Made by a program: the position numbers and the translations under genes. A stretch of 37,560 nucleotides of DNA from Leptobacterium sp964389205 (GTDB lineage Bacteria > Bacteroidota > Bacteroidia > Flavobacteriales > Flavobacteriaceae): contig CAYMDH010000037.1 in NCBI GenBank assembly GCA_964389205.1, positions 1 through 37,560 on the forward strand, read 5' to 3'. This document shows, piece after piece, positions 1 through 6,681 of the stretch. The notes under the pieces are model-generated. The model searched no databases. It was given only the letters and a program-made list of their open reading frames with translations, and was not told where the DNA came from. Position 1 is the first letter of the stretch. Each line of letters begins with the position of its first letter.

Positions 1-53
1 TGGGTGGTTCAGTTTCACCCGAAATTAGTGGTATACTATGTCCGAATTTTGCA
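1..53. mobile_element. Possible IS21-type insertion sequence end (fragment)
   Basis: Two imperfect direct repeats of about 24 bases lie head to tail here. Both begin GTGG (positions 4 and 28) and both end in CCGAA followed by A/T-rich bases; the second finishes with TTTTGCA at 47-53. Multiple short direct repeats next to a terminal CA are typical of IS21-family ends, and similar GTGG...CCGAA units are familiar from Bacteroidetes IS21-like elements. No transposase gene is visible, because the element would continue to the left of the window. The assignment is an inference from repeat pattern only; it could also be an unrelated local repeat. Confidence 0.35.
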
Positions 54-70
54 CCCAAGAGGGGGCCGAG

Positions 71-318
71 CGTTAAGAAAATGTCTTGTAGACATTTNNN
101 NNNNNNNNNNNNNNNNNNNNNNNNNNNNNNNNNNNNNNNNNNNNNNNNNNNNNNNNNNNNNNNNNNNNNNNNNNNNNNNNNNNNNNNNNNNNNNNNNTTA
201 GCGAAGGAGCCAGTTGGCGCGTTGGCAAAAAGAGTCAAAGCGTTAAGAAAATGTCTTGTAGACATTTTTAGCGAAGGAGCCAGTTGGCGCGTTGGCAAAA
301 AGAGTCAAAGCGTTAAGA
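71..318. repeat. 70-bp tandem repeat array containing a scaffold gap
   Basis: A unit of exactly 70 bases (241-310) starts with CGTTAAGAAAATGTCTTGTA. It is preceded by the last 43 bases of another identical unit (198-240) and by the first 27 bases of a unit at 71-97, and followed by the first 11-12 bases of a further unit (311-322). The run of 100 N at 98-197 breaks the array; 71 to 241 is not a multiple of 70, so the gap length is nominal and copy number is unknown. Each unit carries a 7-bp stem with a 5-base loop (AAATGTC-TTGTA-GACATTT, for example 249-267) and a small GCCA-GT-TGGC inverted repeat. The unit reads open in more than one frame, but I see no sign that it is translated. Confidence 0.85.
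98..197. other. Assembly gap (100 N)
   Basis: One hundred consecutive N bases. The round length and the position inside a tandem repeat point to a scaffold join of unknown true size rather than a measured distance. Confidence 0.97.
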
Positions 319-328
319 AAATAATTTT

Positions 329-739
329 TTACTTATAGTACGTAAACAAGTAAACCAACCCACCAAAGGAAAGTATCATAAAAATCCAAAATAAATTTCT
401 TATTATCCAAAAAGAAGAGAAACTCCAATCATCTTCTTTAAAAATTATAAAAAGTAATAATGAAAAATAAATCAAAGCACCTATCCATTTTAATCGATTT
501 GGGATTTGTTTTTTTGAGACGATCTTATTTATTTGATTATTTTCTTTTTTTATAGTGCTCTTTTGTTTGTGAAACTTTTCATTATTTTCTGTATAAGAAA
601 TAGTATCGGTTATTGTTTCATTTTTAAAATTTACAGATAAAAGAAAATTCTGATGAAAAAAAAGATAAATGGTAATTATTGAAGCAATAAACCCTGTCCA
701 AGTTATTACTCTTGAAATAGTTTTTTGGTTTTGTTTCAT
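329..739 (-). CDS. Small membrane protein of unknown function
   Basis: A 136-residue protein that I do not recognise. Hydrophobic segments suggest three membrane helices: one near the N-terminus (about residues 10-29) and two close together at the C-terminus (about 85-101 and 110-133). A polar Lys/Asn/Glu-rich stretch of about 50 residues lies between them. Lysines before the first helix suggest a cytoplasmic N-terminus. It starts at ATG 737-739 and ends beside the tandem repeat array. It follows the frameshifted small membrane gene by 22 bases and, with the 363-aa gene further upstream, forms a probable three-gene unit on the minus strand. Base composition is very AT-rich, as expected for an accessory region. 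Function unknown. Confidence 0.6.
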   Translation of the reverse strand: MKQNQKTISRVITWTGFIASIITIYLFFHQNFLLSVNFKNETITDTISYTENNEKFHKQKSTIKKENNQINKIVSKKQIPNRLKWIGALIYFSLLLFIIFKEDDWSFSSFWIIRNLFWIFMILSFGGLVYLFTYYK

Positions 740-761
740 TCTTTGTGATTTAAAATAGCGC

Positions 762-1111
762 TTATTTTTCTGTTAACTCCTGCTCTAGTTGCTCTTTCTT
801 TTTATAGAGGGCCTTAAGTTTTTTCTTATCCTGATAATTCCAAACAAAATGCCCCAGTAAGGAAAAGCTTGAATAAACAACCGCACATAAGAATACAGTT
901 TCTAAATAAGAACCTCCAAATTTTTCAATTACGTTATCTCCTTTAGAATAATTGTGTTCAGTTTGACGATAAGTAGGAGCCCAAAATGAAAAAAAATACC
1001 AAACAGGATTACTTTATAAAGGTGCTTTGTGAAAAAACCAGTTGTTGTTTCTACATTTTTAATTTTATAGATGGTCGCTTGTAATGCCTTCTTTTTATAA
1101 TGAGAATTCAA
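762..1111 (-). pseudogene. Small membrane protein gene with a frameshift at an A8 run
   Basis: Two adjoining minus-strand reading frames together make one plausible protein of about 116 residues. The first frame starts at TTG 1109-1111 (residues NSHYKKKALQ...) and runs on to a stop at 929. The second frame continues to a stop at 762-764 and ends in a Lys/Glu-rich tail (KKKEQLEQELTEK). They join naturally at the A8 run 989-996: one extra base there would give ...VILFGIFFSFWAPTYRQ... The joined product has two predicted membrane helices and a charged coiled-coil-like C-terminus. It is either a disrupted gene, a sequencing error in a homopolymer, or a programmed frameshift at the T8 slippery run of the mRNA. 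Its neighbours are 10 and 22 bases away, which suggests co-transcription. No family recognised. Confidence 0.55.
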
Positions 1112-1121
1112 TATTATTTTT

Positions 1122-2213
1122 TTAAATGATACTTATAACATTCTTAATAATTGTTGATATGGGTGATACCAAATCAACAAACGTTTTTGAAGCTTCTAAT
1201 ATACCTTTTGAACTTACATTAATTAACCATTTATTGGGTTTGTCCTTTTTTGCTTCTTCAACTAAAGACTTAAGTTGTTCAGATACTATTTCCTTTTCTT
1301 CGTTTGATGGAATCTCCTCTATTAACCTTCCTACTTGCTTTATTAATTCATGTAAGTTTGTCTTTAGTTTTTTCTTTTCCAATTTATTGACAACTGAAAA
1401 TGAACTTTTAATATTTTCTCCAACTGAAACGGGCCCGGTGAATGTTGCTCCCTCACCAAGATTTATTGTTACATTATTAATCACTGTTTTTGAATTTGAA
1501 TTAGGTTGATTATTTTTTTTTAGGTTTAATCCGTAAATTCTATTTTGATAACTGGAAAAGACACCGCTTAAACCATTCTCAAGTAGTTGGTTTTTCCAAT
1601 TGTTAACGATAACTTTTTCGAAAGGAAAACTCATACCAGTATCTTCGGTTAATACAGATTCATTTTGATTCCATAGCTTTAATTTAAAAAAATCGACATC
1701 TAAATACGTAATGTCTTTATTATTATCGAAAATAAATTTACAATCACTTTCCACAGCCTCAATCATCAAGGAGTTTTTTAAACCATGTTCCGAAAGAGCA
1801 ACACCAGCCATTGCAATTGACATGTCTAAATCATCAAGATTTTTATCTTTACTTGCAAGACCTGGTTTTTCATAAAAAATCACAAGATTTAATTGTCCTA
1901 ATGCTTCTGCAGTTAATAAAATTGGTTCAAGTGCAGCTCTGTTTTTTGAATATATTTTGCTAGAATAATTACTAAAAATAGTATAGAATTCTTTAGCTTG
2001 ATTGGTTGCATTTTTAGTTGATATATTACCCAAACCTACATCAAACAATAAATGTGAAAAATCGAATAATTTATCATAAAACATTCCAATTTCATTTGAT
2101 TTAATTTCATTTTTAAATTTGAAAAGAGGAAATATTCTCAAAATTAACCTACCCTGTACACCAAAGGCCTGTTCTCTGCTTAAATCTTGTAACCTTAATT
2201 TTATTAACGTCAT
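1122..2213 (-). CDS. Unrecognised 363-aa protein with polar beta linker and helical tail
   Basis: Not assigned to a known function. Three parts can be seen. Residues 1 to about 235 form a mixed alpha/beta region without signal peptide or motif that I recognise. Residues about 245-275 are a polar beta-rich linker (INNVTINLGEGATFTGPV followed by VGENIKSSF). Residues about 275-363 are a charged helical, coiled-coil-like segment ending in a hydrophobic helix (about the last 25 residues). Linkers of the form NxTIxxGxGAxFxGPVxVGxNI followed by a helical tail occur in assorted bacterial conflict and effector-associated proteins, so a defence-like role is possible but is only an analogy. It starts at ATG 2211-2213 and is followed after 10 bases by the frameshifted small membrane gene, suggesting an operon with two membrane proteins. 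Confidence 0.6.
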   Translation of the reverse strand: MTLIKLRLQDLSREQAFGVQGRLILRIFPLFKFKNEIKSNEIGMFYDKLFDFSHLLFDVGLGNISTKNATNQAKEFYTIFSNYSSKIYSKNRAALEPILLTAEALGQLNLVIFYEKPGLASKDKNLDDLDMSIAMAGVALSEHGLKNSLMIEAVESDCKFIFDNNKDITYLDVDFFKLKLWNQNESVLTEDTGMSFPFEKVIVNNWKNQLLENGLSGVFSSYQNRIYGLNLKKNNQPNSNSKTVINNVTINLGEGATFTGPVSVGENIKSSFSVVNKLEKKKLKTNLHELIKQVGRLIEEIPSNEEKEIVSEQLKSLVEEAKKDKPNKWLINVSSKGILEASKTFVDLVSPISTIIKNVISII

Positions 2214-2345
2214 TAGATGATGATTAGAGTTAATATTCTACTTATGATGTGTTTCTCGAAAAATAACATTGTATAAATTGTTGCGAATAGTTTTTAAATC
2301 TATTGACTCACTATTCTATTGAAAAATAACATTTAACAAAAAAAT

Positions 2346-2370
2346 AAAAAAGGGGTTTTATCCCCTTTTT
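2346..2370. terminator. Terminator-like hairpin in a divergent intergenic region
   Basis: An A6 run, GGGG, a TTTTAT loop, CCCC and a T5 run form a symmetrical hairpin that would act as an intrinsic terminator in either direction. It lies between two divergent genes (starts at 2213 and 2503), where no coding region ends, so its role is unclear. It could be an attenuator in the leader of the downstream operon or the end of an unseen small transcript. The rest of 2214-2502 holds two copies of GAAAAATAACATT (about 2256 and 2321) and nothing else I can name. Confidence 0.6.
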
Positions 2371-2467
2371 ACAATTCAACAACATTTAACGACGGTTGAA
2401 CCTAAAGCTATTTTATAATCTATCAAATCATGACATCTTTGAGCTATCAATCTAAAACTAAACTAGT

Positions 2468-2506
2468 ATGAAACCAACGAACCTTTTTAAAAATCAACAA
2501 ATATGA
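2468..2506 (+). CDS. Possible 12-aa leader peptide overlapping the next gene
   Basis: A short reading frame, ATG at 2468 to TGA at 2504-2506, encodes MKPTNLFKNQQI. Its stop overlaps the start of the ABA4-like gene as ATGA (2503-2506), the classic layout for translational coupling. It follows the terminator-like hairpin at 2346-2370. It may be a true leader peptide or a chance ORF in an AT-rich 5' leader. Confidence 0.25.
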   Translation: MKPTNLFKNQQI

Positions 2507-2925
2507 CACCTACCGAAGTTTTCTCCTTAGCAGGTATGATCACCATGCCTATGTGGATCTTGATGATACTTTTACCAAAATGGAAAGTCACTAGATTCTT
2601 AATGAATTTTAAAGTAGTACCCTTAGTACTTTCTGTAGTTTATGCAACCTACATTACTTTGGCCATACAAATAGGCGGGGGGATGGATTTTGGTAGTTTA
2701 GCATCTGTTATGGCTTTGTTTACAGAAGAGAATGCTGTATTAGCAGGATGGGTACATTACCTAGCTTTTGATCTTTTAGTAGGAATGTGGATGATAGATC
2801 AAAATAAAAAAGTAGGAATTCATCAAATACTAATGGCTCCTTGTTTATTTGGCGCTTTTATGTTTGGCCCATTAGGCTTCCTACTATTTACAATTATCAA
2901 AACCCTTAAACAAAAGAAATCATGA
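2503..2925 (+). CDS. ABA4-like (DUF4281) integral membrane protein
   Basis: A 140-residue protein with about four membrane helices (roughly 7-25, 36-57, 80-98 and 107-133). The family signature is the stretch WVHYLAFDLLVGMWMID followed by a PCLFGAFMFGPLGFLLF segment, which matches the ABA4-like/DUF4281 family. In plants ABA DEFICIENT 4 is needed for neoxanthin formation; bacterial members have no settled function. A role in carotenoid or lipid membrane chemistry is a family-based guess only. The gene overlaps the next membrane-protein gene by 4 bases (ATGA, 2922-2925) and is first in an operon that ends with a two-component system, so its expression or product may be tied to that sensor. Confidence 0.75.
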   Translation: MTPTEVFSLAGMITMPMWILMILLPKWKVTRFLMNFKVVPLVLSVVYATYITLAIQIGGGMDFGSLASVMALFTEENAVLAGWVHYLAFDLLVGMWMIDQNKKVGIHQILMAPCLFGAFMFGPLGFLLFTIIKTLKQKKS

Positions 2926-3722
2926 AGTATTTAAAAAGCGTATTTAGTATTGTAAAAAAAGAGAGCCCTATCCTTTATTGGATCGTAATCATTCATATAC
3001 TGATGGCAGTTGTATCTCTGGGAGGTCTCTTTATTGATGATAGAATGCTTATGGGAGTAAATGTTTGGATAAAACCATTAAAGTTTAGTATTTCGGGTGC
3101 TATTTATATTCTAACCTTGGGATTTTATGTAACGCTATATCCATTTTCCAGAAGGAAGAAAAATATTATTAACAATATAGTTTCCTGGACCTTATTATTT
3201 GAAACAGGGATTATTTTCTCTCAGGGAGCCAGAGGAGTGCAATCACATTATAATCAATCTACTTTATTAGATGGTTTGCTCTTTGCCGCAATGGGAATTT
3301 TAATTGCGATCAATGTTTTGATTATGGTTTTGTTTATTTTCGAAAGTATACGGTTGAAGTTGAAAACTACTAAAGCTATACAAGTTGCTATTTTAATGGG
3401 GTGGATAATTGTAGTGGTTGGAAGTTGGATAGGAGGGCAGATGATAAGCCAGATGTCTCACAATGTTGGCATAGCAGATGGAGGGCCAGGTTTACCACTA
3501 GTTAATTGGAGTACTATAGCTGGAGACTTGCGAATTGCACATTTTTTCGGATTGCACGGCTTACAAATAATTCCGTTATTCGCATTTGGATTGTCTAAAA
3601 AATGGAAAACTACTACTAGAAATCAAATTGTTGCAGTAGTGTTTTTTGGATTGCTATATGCTGCATGGATAGGCTTTACATTTTATCAGGCAAAACAAGC
3701 GATGCCATTCATTAAGCTATAA
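2922..3722 (+). CDS. Seven-helix membrane protein of unknown function
   Basis: A 266-residue, strongly hydrophobic protein with about seven predicted membrane helices (roughly 18-38, 55-75, 86-101, 116-141, 151-174, 203-222, 233-255). Conserved-looking polar features sit at helix ends, including WIKPLKFSISG after helix 1, SQGARG in helix 3, and a histidine-containing HFFGLHGLQIIPL segment in helix 6. I recognise it only as the kind of conserved hypothetical membrane protein seen in Bacteroidetes. It overlaps the ABA4-like gene by 4 bases and precedes the sensor kinase by 10 bases, so all four genes are probably one transcript. It could be a sensor or enzyme partner of the ABA4-like protein; the sequence does not decide. 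Confidence 0.7.
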   Translation: MKYLKSVFSIVKKESPILYWIVIIHILMAVVSLGGLFIDDRMLMGVNVWIKPLKFSISGAIYILTLGFYVTLYPFSRRKKNIINNIVSWTLLFETGIIFSQGARGVQSHYNQSTLLDGLLFAAMGILIAINVLIMVLFIFESIRLKLKTTKAIQVAILMGWIIVVVGSWIGGQMISQMSHNVGIADGGPGLPLVNWSTIAGDLRIAHFFGLHGLQIIPLFAFGLSKKWKTTTRNQIVAVVFFGLLYAAWIGFTFYQAKQAMPFIKL

Positions 3723-3732
3723 AATAACGACT

Positions 3733-4815
3733 ATGTTGTTCAATAAAAAGAGACGTATAAAATATTTAGGATTTAATGACTTCTGGTTTGTAGTTATTGG
3801 CATTCTGATTCTAAGTTTTATTATAGATTTTCTTTTTAATAATTCATTTTACAGATTTCCAATACTAGAAGCTATAATAAATTGGAGCGCAACTTTATTT
3901 TTTACTATTTGTAATTGGTTTATTATTAGAGTAATCATCATTTTTTTAAGAAAGAAATACCCTAAATTTAGTGATGACGCAAAACGCATTGTATTGTTTT
4001 TTTTAAGTATAGTAGGTACAGTATTATTTGTTGACATCACTGGAAATTGGATTTTAGCTCAAATCTTTGGTGGAAATTATAATCCTATCAGTAGGTCTAC
4101 AGTACTGGTTCCTATCATTATTATAAGTACCATGACTATGGCTATTTATGAAGCTATTTTTTATTATGCACGGCTTAAAAAATCAATTAGAGAAGAAGAA
4201 CAAGCCAAGCAAATTGTTGTACAGGCACAATTAGATACCCTAAGAAATCAAGCACAACCACACTTCTTATTTAATACGTTGAATACTTTACGTGATATTA
4301 TAGACCAAAATTCTAAAGAAGATGCCAAGCAATTTGTAGATAAATTAGCAGACGTATACCGTTTTATATTAGAATCTGGAAATGCAAACTTAACTTCATT
4401 ACGAGAAGAAATGAAGTTTGCAAAGGCCTATATTCATATTCAATCTGAACGATTTGGAGAAAATCTGCAATTGAAGTGGAGCATTCCTAAAGCTTCTTTA
4501 GAAACAATGATTGTGCCCATGAGTCTTCAACTTTTATTAGAAAATGCGATAAAACACAATATAATTTCTAGAGCAAAACCACTCTGTATTCATGTTGAGG
4601 TTAAAGATAATCACTTGATTATTAAAAATAAGATACAACCTAAATCTACTCAACTTCCATCTACAAAAGTTGGATTAAAGAACATAGAAAAACGATATGC
4701 ATTGATTTCCAACAAATCAATTGACATACAGAATGATGGGCAACAGTTTATAGTGTCTTTACCGTTATTAAAAATATCTGATCAAAAAAACGACTATGCA
4801 AATACTGATCATTGA
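3733..4815 (+). CDS. LytS/YehU-type sensor histidine kinase
   Basis: A 360-residue kinase. Four membrane helices fill the first 145 residues (about 16-36, 50-71, 86-104, 123-146). A short coiled-coil linker leads into the His_kinase domain with the phospho-acceptor motif QAQPHFLFNTLNTL (His about residue 177). A HATPase domain follows, with the N-box LLLENAIKHN (about 258-267) and a KVGLKNIEKRY G-box near 310-320. No separate extracellular sensor domain is present, so the signal is probably perceived within the membrane. The family autophosphorylates on His and passes phosphate to a LytTR-type regulator. That regulator is encoded directly downstream, overlapping this gene by 20 bases, which strongly suggests a cognate pair. 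Confidence 0.93.
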   Translation: MLFNKKRRIKYLGFNDFWFVVIGILILSFIIDFLFNNSFYRFPILEAIINWSATLFFTICNWFIIRVIIIFLRKKYPKFSDDAKRIVLFFLSIVGTVLFVDITGNWILAQIFGGNYNPISRSTVLVPIIIISTMTMAIYEAIFYYARLKKSIREEEQAKQIVVQAQLDTLRNQAQPHFLFNTLNTLRDIIDQNSKEDAKQFVDKLADVYRFILESGNANLTSLREEMKFAKAYIHIQSERFGENLQLKWSIPKASLETMIVPMSLQLLLENAIKHNIISRAKPLCIHVEVKDNHLIIKNKIQPKSTQLPSTKVGLKNIEKRYALISNKSIDIQNDGQQFIVSLPLLKISDQKNDYANTDH

Positions 4816-5548
4816 AGATGAACCACGTGCTGCCAGCCAACTACAAAGCATGCTAAAGAAATGTAGTTTTACCTATCAGTTATTAGATATTATTGATACA
4901 GTAGAAGATGCTGTAGTATGGTTTCAAAAAAACACATTGCCAGATTTAGTTTTTATGGATATTCAATTAGCCGATGGTTTAAGTTTTGAAATATTTCAGA
5001 AAGTAGATATAGAAGCGCCTATTATTTTCACCACTGCTTTTGATCAATATGCCATTCAGGCATTTAAGGTAAATAGTTTAGATTATTTGTTAAAACCGAT
5101 TCAAGAAAGTGATTTGATATTGGCATTAGATCAATTTATAAAATCTAATAAAACAGCCTCTATAGAACCTGCTATTTTAAAACAGCTATTGGGTAGCCTA
5201 CAAGTTAGCAATAAACGAGAAGGGATATTGGTGAAGGAGGGAAGTGGGTTTGTTCAGATTAAAGTCTCAGAACTTTTGTATGTTTATTCTCAAGACAGTC
5301 TTACTTTTGGAGTAACTGCCAACAAGCGCTATATTATTGATGAAACTGTAGATCAATTATTTACTACCTTAGATTCTATACAGTTTTTTAGAATTAACCG
5401 AGGGCAATTAGTAGCTAAAACTGCTATTCAAAAAATAGATGGGTATTTTAATCATCGTGTAAAACTTTCAATCTTAAACCCAAGAGATCAAGAATTTATA
5501 GTAAGCAGACAACGCACTACAGATTTTAAAGAATGGATGAATAAGTAG
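4796..5548 (+). CDS. LytTR-family response regulator
   Basis: A 250-residue regulator with an N-terminal receiver domain: acidic pocket IEDEP (6-10), phospho-acceptor Asp about 55 in LVFMDIQLADG, Thr about 80 in FTTAFD, and Lys about 100 in DYLLKP. The C-terminal LytTR DNA-binding domain covers about residues 145-250, with the typical FFRINRGQLVA and DGYFNHRVKL blocks. It should bind direct-repeat promoter elements once phosphorylated by the kinase encoded upstream. The start at 4796 lies 20 bases inside the kinase gene, so the two are translationally linked. Likely targets include its own operon with the ABA4-like and 7-helix genes (inference). Confidence 0.94.
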   Translation: MQILIIEDEPRAASQLQSMLKKCSFTYQLLDIIDTVEDAVVWFQKNTLPDLVFMDIQLADGLSFEIFQKVDIEAPIIFTTAFDQYAIQAFKVNSLDYLLKPIQESDLILALDQFIKSNKTASIEPAILKQLLGSLQVSNKREGILVKEGSGFVQIKVSELLYVYSQDSLTFGVTANKRYIIDETVDQLFTTLDSIQFFRINRGQLVAKTAIQKIDGYFNHRVKLSILNPRDQEFIVSRQRTTDFKEWMNK

Positions 5549-5560
5549 AGATTCTAAAAA

Positions 5561-6550
5561 TTATTTGCTAGCTATTTTATTAGCGGCATCTTTTTGATAC
5601 CAAGATGCTATAAAATCTCTATTAAATAAAACACTCGGTTTTGTTTTTGCGTATTTTAATTCCTTTAGCCATTTTAATTGTTTTGGGCTCAGATATTTTT
5701 CTGCTGAAGTTCTATTGCCTAAAGCACTGTTTATCTTTGTTTTTTGTAAAGTAGTTAAAGGTAAAAACTTATAATATGTATGCTGTAAATAGTATTGAAT
5801 ATCATTAGTAGCAGTACGATACTTACCATTATCTGCAATAGGCGTAAAATCTCTTTTCTTTACAGAGGTAGTAATAGTGTTTTTGTCAATAATACTGGCG
5901 TCGTATTTTACTTTTACAACTTCATGCCCAGCCATAAAACCGGCTTCGGTACTTAATACTCCATTAAGTGCTCCCAAATGCTTTTCACCAGTCCAAAAGC
6001 AGTACATTTTAAAATAGGTTTCTTTAATATTTCTGTCTTTCACAGAAGTCAATTCTGTTCCTAATATTTTAAGATATTCCGGAAGACGCTTTTTCTCTTT
6101 AATTAAAGCAAGTTCCATTGCTTTATACAAGGCAGTAGCCGAATAGTTTCCAGCAATTCTGTTTACTATATTTTTACCATTAGCATTTACAATTCTAACT
6201 ACTGGATTGTTCCAACTAGGTTCTTTATATAGTGCAAGTGTTTCTTTATCTTTTCCTCCTTTATTATTATAAATAGCTAAGGGGATAAACTCATTTTCTA
6301 TCGCTTCTACCATTAAAGGATGTGTAAGTACATTATTCCCATAATTTCTACAAGTAGCGCAACCAGGGACTTCTTGAAATAATATTAAAACAGATTTCCC
6401 TTGCTTTTTAGCCAAGCTCAGAGCTGTATTATAATCTCTATACCAACGAACTTTTCCTAGTTCTTCGCTTTGATTTTCTGGAGAGGTTCTTTTTTTTGCA
6501 TATGCCTGCGAGATGAACAGAGATAGAATGATAAGGGTAGTATTTCTCAT
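5561..6550 (-). CDS. VPGUxT-type thioredoxin-like protein with MsrA-like C-terminal domain (Cys form)
   Basis: A 329-residue exported protein with a Sec signal peptide (residues 1-18, cleaving near AYA-KK). Residues about 33-150 are a thioredoxin-like fold with the motif VPGCATC (61-67). This matches the VPGUxT thioredoxin-like (seleno)protein family, with Cys64 at the selenocysteine position of seleno-members and a further Cys at 67. Residues about 175-270 resemble methionine sulfoxide reductase A: YCFWTGEKHLGALNGV (183-198) recalls the MsrA GCFW active site, and TEAGF followed by EVVKVKYD recalls the MsrA core. The first Gly of GCFW is Tyr. A periplasmic redox repair role is inferred. It is convergent with the response-regulator gene, 12 bases away. 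Confidence 0.75.
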   Translation of the reverse strand: MRNTTLIILSLFISQAYAKKRTSPENQSEELGKVRWYRDYNTALSLAKKQGKSVLILFQEVPGCATCRNYGNNVLTHPLMVEAIENEFIPLAIYNNKGGKDKETLALYKEPSWNNPVVRIVNANGKNIVNRIAGNYSATALYKAMELALIKEKKRLPEYLKILGTELTSVKDRNIKETYFKMYCFWTGEKHLGALNGVLSTEAGFMAGHEVVKVKYDASIIDKNTITTSVKKRDFTPIADNGKYRTATNDIQYYLQHTYYKFLPLTTLQKTKINSALGNRTSAEKYLSPKQLKWLKELKYAKTKPSVLFNRDFIASWYQKDAANKIASK

Positions 6551-6681
6551 AGTTATTGCTTCTTAAATCATTGATACATTTTGTCCAATAATTCTATTTT
6601 CACAATAATAATAGTAAAAATTAAAGAAGTGAAGCTATTATGAAAAGTTAATTAACATTTTAATAAGTATAGAAGATTGTA

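Noticed and set aside
71..322. CRISPR array
   Set aside because: The repeats are direct 70-base units with no unique spacers between them, and no cas gene is nearby.
81..338. Coding region running across the N gap and tandem repeats
   Set aside because: It depends on unknown bases and on reading the 70-base repeat in a changing frame; nothing resembles a protein family.
1126..1509. Plus-strand reading frame opposite the 363-aa gene
   Set aside because: It is the antisense shadow of the C-terminal part of the minus-strand gene, whose protein has clear structure.
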